From assembly GCA_041158765.1 (NCBI GenBank), contig JBEBAU010000038.1, positions 1 to 9,313 on the forward strand: a stretch of DNA of 9,313 nt. The letters run 5' to 3'. Position 1 is the stretch's first letter. Each line of letters begins with the position of its first letter. The translations under genes were made by a program, and so were the position numbers. This DNA comes from JAQBRD01 sp041158765. Its GTDB lineage: Bacteria; Patescibacteriota; Minisyncoccia; Phycocordibacterales; PALSA-1337. The notes beneath the pieces are model-generated. The model was given only the letters and a program-made list of their open reading frames with translations, was not told the origin of the DNA and made no database searches. Positions 1 to 6,688 of this stretch are shown here, in pieces.

Positions 1-467
1 TTACTTGTGCTGGATCAGGATTGAGTGGTCAATATAACAAAGGTCAAGCCCGATCATATACTGATAACGGTAATGGAACCGTGAGTGACAATTCAACTGG
101 TCTTATGTGGCAGAAGTGTCAAGTTGGAAAAAGCGATTCTAATTGTTCTACGGGGATTCCGACAACCGTATCACTTGCTACCGCAACAAGCACATGCGAA
201 TCACTTAGCCTTGGTGGATACAGCGACTGGCGTGTTCCAAACCGGTTTGAATTGGAGACACTTTTGACTCTTGAAAATGAAAACCCAAGTATTAACCGTA
301 CATATTTTCCTAACACATCTAGCGCCGCAGGTTGGTTGCATATGACTTCGTCTGTATATGCTTTTGATCCAAGTAAGGTTTGGGCGGTAAACTTTAGTAA
401 TGGCACTGTTTCCGGTGAAACTAGAAACTCAGCAGTCTATTGTCTTCGTTGTGTTCGAGGACAGTAG
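1..467 (+). CDS. C-terminal part of a DUF1566 (Lcl_C) domain surface/secreted protein, 5' end outside window
   Basis: The frame is open from base 3, with 154 residues visible before a TAG stop, so the N-terminus, any signal peptide and the true start lie to the left. The visible part is one DUF1566/Lcl_C domain read in order: a TVSDNSTGLMWQKC segment, then GGYSDWRVPNRFELETLL, then a WLHMTSS...VWAVNFSNGTV segment, ending in CLRCVRGQ, which is the usual domain end. Seven cysteines in the visible part suggest disulfides in an extracytoplasmic protein (inference). The family is common in exported bacterial proteins, often in tandem copies or fused to pilin-like N-termini; its biochemical role is not established. 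The stop lies 13 bases from the stop of the convergent glycosyltransferase, and no clear terminator separates them. A TTG at base 21 could be called as a start, but the domain pattern and the open frame upstream argue against it. Confidence 0.9.
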   Translation, partial: TCAGSGLSGQYNKGQARSYTDNGNGTVSDNSTGLMWQKCQVGKSDSNCSTGIPTTVSLATATSTCESLSLGGYSDWRVPNRFELETLLTLENENPSINRTYFPNTSSAAGWLHMTSSVYAFDPSKVWAVNFSNGTVSGETRNSAVYCLRCVRGQ

Positions 468-480
468 TCACATAAGGTAT

Positions 481-1644
481 CTATTTTTCCTTAATACTTA
501 CAATACTCAGCATGAATGCTGATGATATTGTTTGTATTCCTATGACTAATAGGGTGAGGGCAACAATAGAATTTTTGATTTCGTGAAGAGGGCCAAAACC
601 CGAATCTATCCACTTATAAAAAATAGAGCCATAAATTAGTAAGCCAAATATAAAAAGTATTGAGCCAACCAGACAGGTGCGTTCCAGAGTGATATGTTGA
701 AAAAGTGATTCAAATGTTTTGTTTCTTTCATTCATGTGAATAATTGCATATGTTTTTGCAAAAAGTGCAAAAAAGATTAGTTGATAGCCAGCAATCATAC
801 ATCCGGAAGACAAGAACATTGGATGAAAATAAAAAGTAAGATTTAGGAACGATGGATTACTGATATATAGTAGAATCATTGAGATTAGACCAATAATAAA
901 AAGAGATATCCCGGGTACCAAAAAAATAATGAGCGGTGAATAGAGGAGGATAAACCGCATATGTCTCCAGCCGTCTCGAAATGAATGCAGTTTTGAGACA
1001 CCAATTCTATTTGTGTAGGTTATCGGGATCTCTGATATTGATAGGTTAGCATGGGCGGCTCTGACAATCATTTCAGAAGCAAATTCCATACCGCCTGTCA
1101 CGAGACTAAGCTTCTTGAAGCTAGTTAATCGTATTGCTCGCGCGCCACAATGTATGTCTTTGATACTTACATCAAAAAATAGTCGCACCATACCTGATAG
1201 CAGGGGATTACCGATATATCGATGATGCCACGGCATTGAACCCAAAGTATTCCCAGTGAAACGATTACCAACAACAAGATCGAATCCCTCGTCTAGTTTT
1301 TTGATAAATCGCGGAATATCACCAAAATCATATGTACCATCAAGGTCAGCCATAAATACATATTTCCCTTGGGCAATTGAAAATCCTTTTTGGTATGCAG
1401 ATCCGTATCCGCGCTTTTTTTCTTGTGTTAGGACAAGTGGAAATGTGGGATTAGCTCTCGCATACTCCTGAATCACCGTCGCGCTGGCATCTGTTGAATC
1501 ATTGTCGACAATAATCACATTCATCGATAAGGTGCTACTTTCGATCACTTTTTTGATTTGATCGAGGCACCACGGTATGGCTTTTTCTTCGTTGAGACAT
1601 GGTAAGACAATGTTTACATCGATTGTTTTGTTTTGTTGTATCAT
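481..1644 (-). CDS. Membrane-anchored family 2 glycosyltransferase (DPM/DPG-synthase-like)
   Basis: This 387-residue protein has an N-terminal GT-A catalytic domain (about residues 8-235) and a hydrophobic C-terminal half. Seen in the sequence: the nucleotide-sugar-binding start NIVLPCLNEE (11-20), VIIVDNDSTD (43-52), KKRGYGSAYQKGF (76-88), the metal-binding DLD (100-102) within MADLDGTYD, GNRFTG (126-131), and an IHCGARAI segment (164-171) followed by E187/E191. This matches the dolichyl/polyprenyl-phosphate sugar synthase-like branch, which moves a hexose from a nucleotide sugar to a polyprenyl-phosphate on the cytoplasmic face. About four membrane segments follow: 236-262, 271-301, 325-346 and 358-384. 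The first beta strand begins about ten residues after the chosen ATG, so the start fits the family. No Shine-Dalgarno site or clear promoter is visible upstream. It diverges from the GT-C-like gene with 14 bases between start codons, suggesting a shared lipid-linked sugar pathway. The exact sugar cannot be read. Confidence 0.9.
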   Translation of the reverse strand: MIQQNKTIDVNIVLPCLNEEKAIPWCLDQIKKVIESSTLSMNVIIVDNDSTDASATVIQEYARANPTFPLVLTQEKKRGYGSAYQKGFSIAQGKYVFMADLDGTYDFGDIPRFIKKLDEGFDLVVGNRFTGNTLGSMPWHHRYIGNPLLSGMVRLFFDVSIKDIHCGARAIRLTSFKKLSLVTGGMEFASEMIVRAAHANLSISEIPITYTNRIGVSKLHSFRDGWRHMRFILLYSPLIIFLVPGISLFIIGLISMILLYISNPSFLNLTFYFHPMFLSSGCMIAGYQLIFFALFAKTYAIIHMNERNKTFESLFQHITLERTCLVGSILFIFGLLIYGSIFYKWIDSGFGPLHEIKNSIVALTLLVIGIQTISSAFMLSIVSIKEK

Positions 1645-1652
1645 AGTATACT
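1623..1652 (+). promoter_or_regulatory. Candidate promoter of the GT-C-like gene, possibly leaderless
   Basis: A TATACT hexamer at 1647-1652 ends six bases before the ATG at 1659, so ordinary sigma-70 spacing would put the transcription start on the A of the start codon. A weak -35, TTGTTT (1623-1628), lies 18 bases upstream, inside the 5' end of the divergent glycosyltransferase gene. The hexamer is part of an 8-base palindrome, AGTATACT (1645-1652). On the other strand the same palindrome gives a TATACT too close to the glycosyltransferase ATG to serve it. No Shine-Dalgarno site precedes 1659. The call rests on position and sequence only. Confidence 0.4.
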
Positions 1653-1658
1653 TTTGCT

Positions 1659-3476
1659 ATGTTTCATCTCGTTCTCGGCATAACGCTCCTGTTTGCACCA
1701 TTTTTGGCAGTTTTTTTCTATAGAAATATTGGAGAGGGCTTATTCAAAATTGGCCTCTATACAGCAGCCTTCCATCTGGTCGTTTCGATTATAACACAGG
1801 GGTTTCATGTTTTTAATTATCCAGTTGTTATTTTCCTCCATACTGTTTTTTCTGTGTTACTACTATATATATCGTATATTTCTCGAGAAGTACCCACCAT
1901 ATCAGAGACAGGAAAATCGGTTCTTGTCCTTTTAAAAAATAACTCGCTATTTTTTTTAGCTCTGATTGTGATGCTCGCCCAGCTTTGTTTTGTTCATTAT
2001 TCATATACGGGAACCGTTCAAACAATTCGAGGGCAGATTCAGATTTCCAATAGCAACTACCCATATCCGCTTGTTTCAGATGAATGGGTCACCGCCTCGC
2101 TCGCTCGTTATGCGATTACACAGAATGCATTGCCATTAGTGAATCCGCTCAATCATAATCAGTATTTTCCAAATATTCTTTTTACATTTTCTTCTGTTGT
2201 GGCAGAGTTGTTCTTGATAACAGGACTCAATCCCTTTATTCATTACTCGTTACTTTCAATTGTTTTTGCAATAATCCTATGCCTCTCTGTGTATGCTCTT
2301 TTGAGGAAGTACGAGGTCTCAAGTGGTGTGTCTACTGCTGTTGTATTGTTTGTGCCGTATATTGCTAATAGTGGTAATCTTCCCGCATTGTGGGCATTTT
2401 TACCTGTCACAGCTGGAGTCATTTTATTTTTTTGGCAACTTATCTCTCAAAAGTCTGGATCCTATGTGCACGCATCATTTTATATGTTTCTCGGGATAAT
2501 TGCGTATCCTCCAATTTTCGTTTTTTCTTTTGTCGCCTTGTTAATCGGTCTCATGTCTTTTTATAGAAATACGCAATATCACTTTTGGAAGTGTGTATTG
2601 CTGTCGGTAAGTCTATCAATTGGTGCTGCTGTGACTTTATATTATTTTGTTCTGGCACCTTCGGGTATCAAGGTCTGGCATATTTTCAGTACATATATTA
2701 TTCGTCCCAATCCCGATGGAGGTATCGTATCTTATGCCGTCCGGGATGTTCTTCCTTGGTTGATTATTCCACTTGCGATCGTCGGTGTATGTCTTGGGGT
2801 CAAAAGACGATGGTATGAAATTATCGCAGTTGCTTGTGTAGGTTCCTTGTACTGGGTGACGTATGCGTTTATTAACAGCGTTTTTATTATTGAAAACCCA
2901 AGAGTTGTTTTTATTACCTCATTATTTTTCATCGTACTGGCTGGTATTGGTCTAGAATATTTTTGCAAGAAATTTGGACAGCACTTTGCTCATCACCGAG
3001 TGTTATATCAACACATATATATTGGTATCGGCTTTGTCGCAATTATTGGTTCATTACTTCTTCTGCCGGGGTACACTTCTCGTAATATGTCTAACAGTCT
3101 TGTTCTTAATATGGTTGATGAGGTTGGAAATAAACAAAGAATTGTTCCAACGGTTGCGGTAAATAGATACCTTGTTGCAGATGATATGAGGCTTTTTGGC
3201 GGTTTACACGGACAAACATTCATTGCTCCTCCTTGGAAGGGTTTAGTTTTGACAGCAATTACAGATAATGTTGCTTTGGAAACCAAGGCGGCAACCATTA
3301 CAAATAATTTCTTGTCATATGCACAATTTATGTCGCTGGACTGTCCAAATAAGGTTGCAACAGCAGAAAGATACCAGATAGGGTATGTGTATTCAGATGA
3401 GTTCCTTTGTCAAAATTTTATTGAAATCGGGTTGAGTTCAGAGGGTTTGCATCTGTATAGATTCCAAGCACTTTAA
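1659..3476 (+). CDS. Polytopic membrane protein, probable GT-C fold glycosyltransferase
   Basis: This 605-residue protein has roughly 13-14 hydrophobic segments (among them 2-20, 53-74, 97-113, 173-215, 243-261, 272-299, 310-331, 363-380, 385-408, 416-433 and 454-470), then a mainly soluble tail (about 471-605) with C562 and C584. The long non-membrane loop after the early segments (about 114-172) carries SDEW (140-143). An acidic pair in the first large outer loop is typical of GT-C enzymes such as PMT/ArnT/STT3 relatives, which take sugar from polyprenyl-phosphate donors on the outer membrane face. I see no family-specific signature, so GT-C is an inference from topology, the acidic loop motif and the adjacent DPM-like donor synthase. 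The alternative is an uncharacterised multi-pass membrane protein. The ATG at 1659 is directly followed by a membrane segment; the next gene starts 39 bases after the TAA stop, so the two could be co-transcribed. Confidence 0.85.
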   Translation: MFHLVLGITLLFAPFLAVFFYRNIGEGLFKIGLYTAAFHLVVSIITQGFHVFNYPVVIFLHTVFSVLLLYISYISREVPTISETGKSVLVLLKNNSLFFLALIVMLAQLCFVHYSYTGTVQTIRGQIQISNSNYPYPLVSDEWVTASLARYAITQNALPLVNPLNHNQYFPNILFTFSSVVAELFLITGLNPFIHYSLLSIVFAIILCLSVYALLRKYEVSSGVSTAVVLFVPYIANSGNLPALWAFLPVTAGVILFFWQLISQKSGSYVHASFYMFLGIIAYPPIFVFSFVALLIGLMSFYRNTQYHFWKCVLLSVSLSIGAAVTLYYFVLAPSGIKVWHIFSTYIIRPNPDGGIVSYAVRDVLPWLIIPLAIVGVCLGVKRRWYEIIAVACVGSLYWVTYAFINSVFIIENPRVVFITSLFFIVLAGIGLEYFCKKFGQHFAHHRVLYQHIYIGIGFVAIIGSLLLLPGYTSRNMSNSLVLNMVDEVGNKQRIVPTVAVNRYLVADDMRLFGGLHGQTFIAPPWKGLVLTAITDNVALETKAATITNNFLSYAQFMSLDCPNKVATAERYQIGYVYSDEFLCQNFIEIGLSSEGLHLYRFQAL

Positions 3477-3485
3477 GGAAACTCG

Positions 3486-3515
3486 TTAGCTACTATGCTC
3501 AAAATACGTTAGAAT
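3486..3515 (+). promoter_or_regulatory. Candidate -10 element of the surface protease gene
   Basis: TAGAAT at 3510-3515 abuts the first ATG (3516). Standard spacing from this hexamer would place the transcription start at base 3522, which is the A of a second in-frame ATG (codon 3). If used, the mRNA would be leaderless and translation would begin with MRRN at 3522, giving 1050 residues. The -35 is poor (TTAGCT at 3486-3491, spacer 18). A competing TATGCT lies at 3494-3499. There is no Shine-Dalgarno site near either ATG. Confidence 0.3.
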
Positions 3516-6500
3516 ATGGATATGCGACGGAATTTACAGCTCTCTTTTGTTTTAAGTCTAGGGGTTATTTTTTTGTGTATCTTTGCTGTACAGATACGCT
3601 CAACTCATGCAGATGGGGTAACGTCGATCTCTACACTATCAGCAACTTCTGTTGCAACTACAACCGCTACTCTCCGAGGGAGTATTGATGCTATTGGCGC
3701 TAGTCCTTTGGCATCACGTGGTTTTGTCTACGGTTTGACTACTGCTTATGGGGCAACTACAACGGTTTCCGGCTCACTTGATGTTACTGGTACGTACGCG
3801 AGCACAACACCGGTTTTCATTTGCGGAACGACATATCACTATAAGGCTTTTGCAACTGACTCGGGTGGTACAACATACTATGGAGCAGATCAAACTCTTA
3901 CGACAACGGCATGCCCAGTCAAATATCTTGGTTCGTGCCCAGCATCCCCAGATTTGTATACTACGATGGTTGATGATTTTACCTCACGTATTAATGGGAT
4001 AACTGTTCCAGTTGATTATGCGAGTTCATCACGCTCCACTTCTTTTGTAAAAGGTGCAGCTTCGTGGGTTGGTCGTCCGGCGTCAACTACCACTAATACA
4101 CCAGCACCGCTTGACCTAACAGGAACAGTAGGAACTATTACCATGATCAGTCCCCGTCACTATATCGGAGCTAATCACCTCGGAACAGATATTGGTTGGC
4201 AGACAACGTTCAGGGATGCACAGGGGAATACCTATACACGTACAGCGGTTGGAGCAATTGGTAATATCGGTCACGACATAGTTGTCGGTGTTTTTGATAG
4301 CGACCTACCAAGCAGTATCGCTTACTATCCAGTTTTTGATTATGGTCGAGCAACATCTACACTTACAACCCTAAAGGTGCCGGTAGTTGTACGCAATCAA
4401 TTTAGTGAATATTTAATACGCAGAGCAACACTCTCTAGTACTCTATTGTCGTATACCGATTTTCCTCCTGATTCGATTTTTTATCCATATAGTTTGGAAT
4501 ACAATCCAACAACCGACACCATGGAAGCTCGTGCACACGTGGGTGATTCTGGTTCGCCACTATTCTATATATTCAATGGTCAATTAGTACTCGCTGCAGA
4601 ACAGTACACTACATTGATAGGAACAAATGCCGGTTCATATCTTTCACAAATAGACGCTGCAATGACCCAACTCAATCGACAGTTCGGTGATATTGGAAAT
4701 GGGTATCAAACCACACGTATTGATACCTCATGCTTCACATCCTATACCTTCAATCCGCCAACATTTACATCACAGCATTTGTATATTGATGAAGGATCAG
4801 CAAACGGAACAGAGGTAGGTACTGTTGCTATGGATTTGCACGGCACAGCAACATCATCAGTCGGATTACAATACAGTATTATTAACGGAAATATTAATAA
4901 TATGTTTGCAATTGGCACAACTACAGGTGTGATTACGGTAAATAATTCAGATAGATTGTTGCACCATTTGCATTCTTCATACACCCTAAGTATACGGGCC
5001 ACAAGTACAGTGCAGGAGATAACAGATTGGATAACAGGGTCATTACAAATCTCGGTGAATGATATTCCGAGTGTTGAAAGAAGTATTCAGTCAGTATCAT
5101 CTAGTGCAGGAACATTTGCTTCAACTACTATGGGTGGTGACTACGCTGCTAGTCGTGGACAACAAAATCTCGCCTTTTCAAGTAATGGTTCTATAATAGC
5201 TGGTATCGATGATACATCATTACGTCTCAGAATATCACAAGATGGAGGTCTTACGTGGACCTCACATCTTTTGCCAGAAAGTTTTTATAGTTCAACTCCG
5301 GTGATTGCGATGCCAGATAATGGAAATACTCTTTTTACGGGATATAAATCGGATTTATATTCTTCTGTTGACCATGGAGAAACATGGACATTATCTAGCT
5401 TGGGTTCATTGAGTCTTTTGAGAGAGTGGGCAAGTATAGACACATCTACTTCTGGCGATGTTATCGCTGCTTTGATCCATGATATATTCGGTATCGAACA
5501 TTTACATGTTTCTACTAATGGTGGTACGACATGGGCAGAGCGTACACCGCCAACTGCAGCAACCTCAACGTTGCTCTCTGTAAATTATTTGGATTCAAAT
5601 CATACGTTATATGTAGTTGATCAGAGTCGTTTCATACATACGTCTTCTGATTACGGCGTTACATGGAGCACTATTGATACCGGTATTGTCGGAGGTGTTC
5701 TATCTTTCACGATTTCTAATGACGCTACACATATAGCTGTAACAAGTAATAGTTCAGACAATGCTGTGTATGTATCAAGGGATTATGGCGCAACATGGAC
5801 TAATAGAACACCAGATGTTGATTGGGATACGTGGCGCTTCGAAGGGATTTCTTATTCTGCAGACGGGTCTAAATTAGTAATGACTGATATAAGCGCACAG
5901 TCATCTCAGGTTGAAAACGGAGGTGAAATCTATGTTTCATCTGATGATGGGGTGACGTGGTCAGTACTTAATTATCCATCTGGTACAGTATCAAGTGACA
6001 CTTCGGCAACTTGGTCTAGTCCTTTATATTTGGGTTCTGGTGCAAAAATATATGTATTCTTAGACAAAACTCAATCTGATGTTATGTATACATACACATG
6101 GGCAACTCCAGTTGTGACTCCCTCTGGGGGAGGCGGTGGAGGTGGTGGCGGTTCATCTAGCGGAGGAGGAAGTGGTAGTAGAACGATTGTCGCGGTCCCG
6201 ACATTGGCAACAACAACAAAAACCACACTAATCCCAACTCTCACTCCAACTCCCACTTTCAACATCGGAGCAACAGGTAAAGAAGTCACTGCCTTCCAAA
6301 ACCTACTTGTTTCAAAAGGCTACTTGAATGCAAAGTATGTGACTGGCTACTATGGACCAATTACCCAAAAGGCTGCTGCTGCATATGCAAACTCAACAAC
6401 AGGATTCAAGCGCACGTTATCTTTGGGAAATACGGGGGCAGATGTGAAAGCTCTTCAAGTTGCACTGAACAAGCTCGGATTCACTGTTTCAAAATCAGGT

Positions 6501-6674
6501 CCAGGATCACCAGGAAATGAAACAACGATGTATGGTCCCAATACTGCTCGTGCTGTTTCTCTCTTTCAGCAAGCATATTCTGCAGCAGTACTTACACCCA
6601 CAGGTCTCAAGTATCCAACAGGTACATTCGGACCAGCAAGTATGAAGCAGATGCTTTTGATATTACAAAAATAG
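3516..6674 (+). CDS. Secreted multidomain surface protein: Fn3-like, trypsin-like serine protease, cadherin-like, Asp-box propeller, peptidoglycan-binding repeats
   Basis: This 1052-residue protein starts with a signal peptide or anchor (basic RR, hydrophobic 9-26, likely cleavage near HA-DG at 31-34). Next come: an Fn3-like domain (about 37-131, with RGFVYGLTTAYG and CGTTYHYKAFATDSGG); an S1-type serine protease (about 175-390) with candidate triad H221 in IGANH, D254 in GHDIVVG and S345 in GDSGSP; a cadherin-like domain (about 413-516, with NNMFAIGTTTGVITV and a closing VNDIP); six Asp-boxes (574-817); a poly-Gly/Ser linker (871-888) and Thr/Pro-rich spacer; and two peptidoglycan-binding-like repeats (about 915-960 and 966-1050). 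This suggests an enzyme exported and held at the cell wall, with the propeller and cadherin parts mediating binding (inference). Substrate is unknown. Protease motifs and Asp-boxes are read directly; domain borders are approximate. Base composition shifts toward C-ending codons after the linker. An alternative start exists at 3522. Confidence 0.93.
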   Translation: MDMRRNLQLSFVLSLGVIFLCIFAVQIRSTHADGVTSISTLSATSVATTTATLRGSIDAIGASPLASRGFVYGLTTAYGATTTVSGSLDVTGTYASTTPVFICGTTYHYKAFATDSGGTTYYGADQTLTTTACPVKYLGSCPASPDLYTTMVDDFTSRINGITVPVDYASSSRSTSFVKGAASWVGRPASTTTNTPAPLDLTGTVGTITMISPRHYIGANHLGTDIGWQTTFRDAQGNTYTRTAVGAIGNIGHDIVVGVFDSDLPSSIAYYPVFDYGRATSTLTTLKVPVVVRNQFSEYLIRRATLSSTLLSYTDFPPDSIFYPYSLEYNPTTDTMEARAHVGDSGSPLFYIFNGQLVLAAEQYTTLIGTNAGSYLSQIDAAMTQLNRQFGDIGNGYQTTRIDTSCFTSYTFNPPTFTSQHLYIDEGSANGTEVGTVAMDLHGTATSSVGLQYSIINGNINNMFAIGTTTGVITVNNSDRLLHHLHSSYTLSIRATSTVQEITDWITGSLQISVNDIPSVERSIQSVSSSAGTFASTTMGGDYAASRGQQNLAFSSNGSIIAGIDDTSLRLRISQDGGLTWTSHLLPESFYSSTPVIAMPDNGNTLFTGYKSDLYSSVDHGETWTLSSLGSLSLLREWASIDTSTSGDVIAALIHDIFGIEHLHVSTNGGTTWAERTPPTAATSTLLSVNYLDSNHTLYVVDQSRFIHTSSDYGVTWSTIDTGIVGGVLSFTISNDATHIAVTSNSSDNAVYVSRDYGATWTNRTPDVDWDTWRFEGISYSADGSKLVMTDISAQSSQVENGGEIYVSSDDGVTWSVLNYPSGTVSSDTSATWSSPLYLGSGAKIYVFLDKTQSDVMYTYTWATPVVTPSGGGGGGGGGSSSGGGSGSRTIVAVPTLATTTKTTLIPTLTPTPTFNIGATGKEVTAFQNLLVSKGYLNAKYVTGYYGPITQKAAAAYANSTTGFKRTLSLGNTGADVKALQVALNKLGFTVSKSGPGSPGNETTMYGPNTARAVSLFQQAYSAAVLTPTGLKYPTGTFGPASMKQMLLILQK
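5235..5966 (+). repeat. Six Asp-box (BNR) repeats within the surface protein
   Basis: Six copies of the S-x-D/N-x-G-x-T-W pattern are visible at residues 574, 617, 666, 710, 754 and 808: SQDGGLTW, SVDHGETW, STNGGTTW, SSDYGVTW, SRDYGATW and SSDDGVTW. They recur every 43-54 residues, the usual blade length of a beta-propeller of the sialidase/sortilin type. Six boxes imply a six- or seven-bladed propeller. The sialidase catalytic residues (an Arg triad and an FRIP motif) are not evident, so this is more likely a binding propeller than an active sialidase. Confidence 0.85.
6126..6179 (+). repeat. GGN codon repeat encoding a poly-Gly/Ser linker
   Basis: Nine consecutive Gly codons (6126-6152) are followed by a Ser/Gly mix up to residue 888. 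The tract separates the propeller from the C-terminal wall-binding repeats and would act as a flexible spacer. The Gly codons vary in the third base and the longest pure run is only five G, so this is a simple-codon tract and not a homopolymer contingency locus. Confidence 0.85.
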
Positions 6675-6688
6675 CTGATCGGCTATTT
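6669..6688 (-). terminator. Short hairpin terminator between convergent genes, better oriented for the minus-strand gene
   Basis: AAATAGC (6669-6675) pairs with GCTATTT (6682-6688) around a six-base loop, a 7-bp stem. Read on the minus strand the stem is followed by a TTTTTGT stretch, as in an intrinsic terminator for the flavoprotein gene; on the plus strand the tail is only TTTGATG. The stem holds both stop codons: TAG of the surface protein at 6672-6674 and TAG of the flavoprotein at 6685-6683. The stem is AT-rich (2 GC pairs), so it may be weak. Confidence 0.45.

Noticed and set aside
507..522. A perfect inverted repeat, TCAGCA...TGCTGA, as a terminator of the first gene
   Set aside because: It lies within the glycosyltransferase coding region, 40 bases past the stop, and is not followed by a T-run; the stem is short.
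5235..5966. Active sialidase
   Set aside because: Asp-boxes alone do not define a sialidase. No FRIP-type motif or arginine triad is apparent, so only a propeller is called.
6071..6289. A minus-strand frame encoding a proline-rich peptide
   Set aside because: The proline run is simply the complement of the poly-Gly codons of the surface protein.
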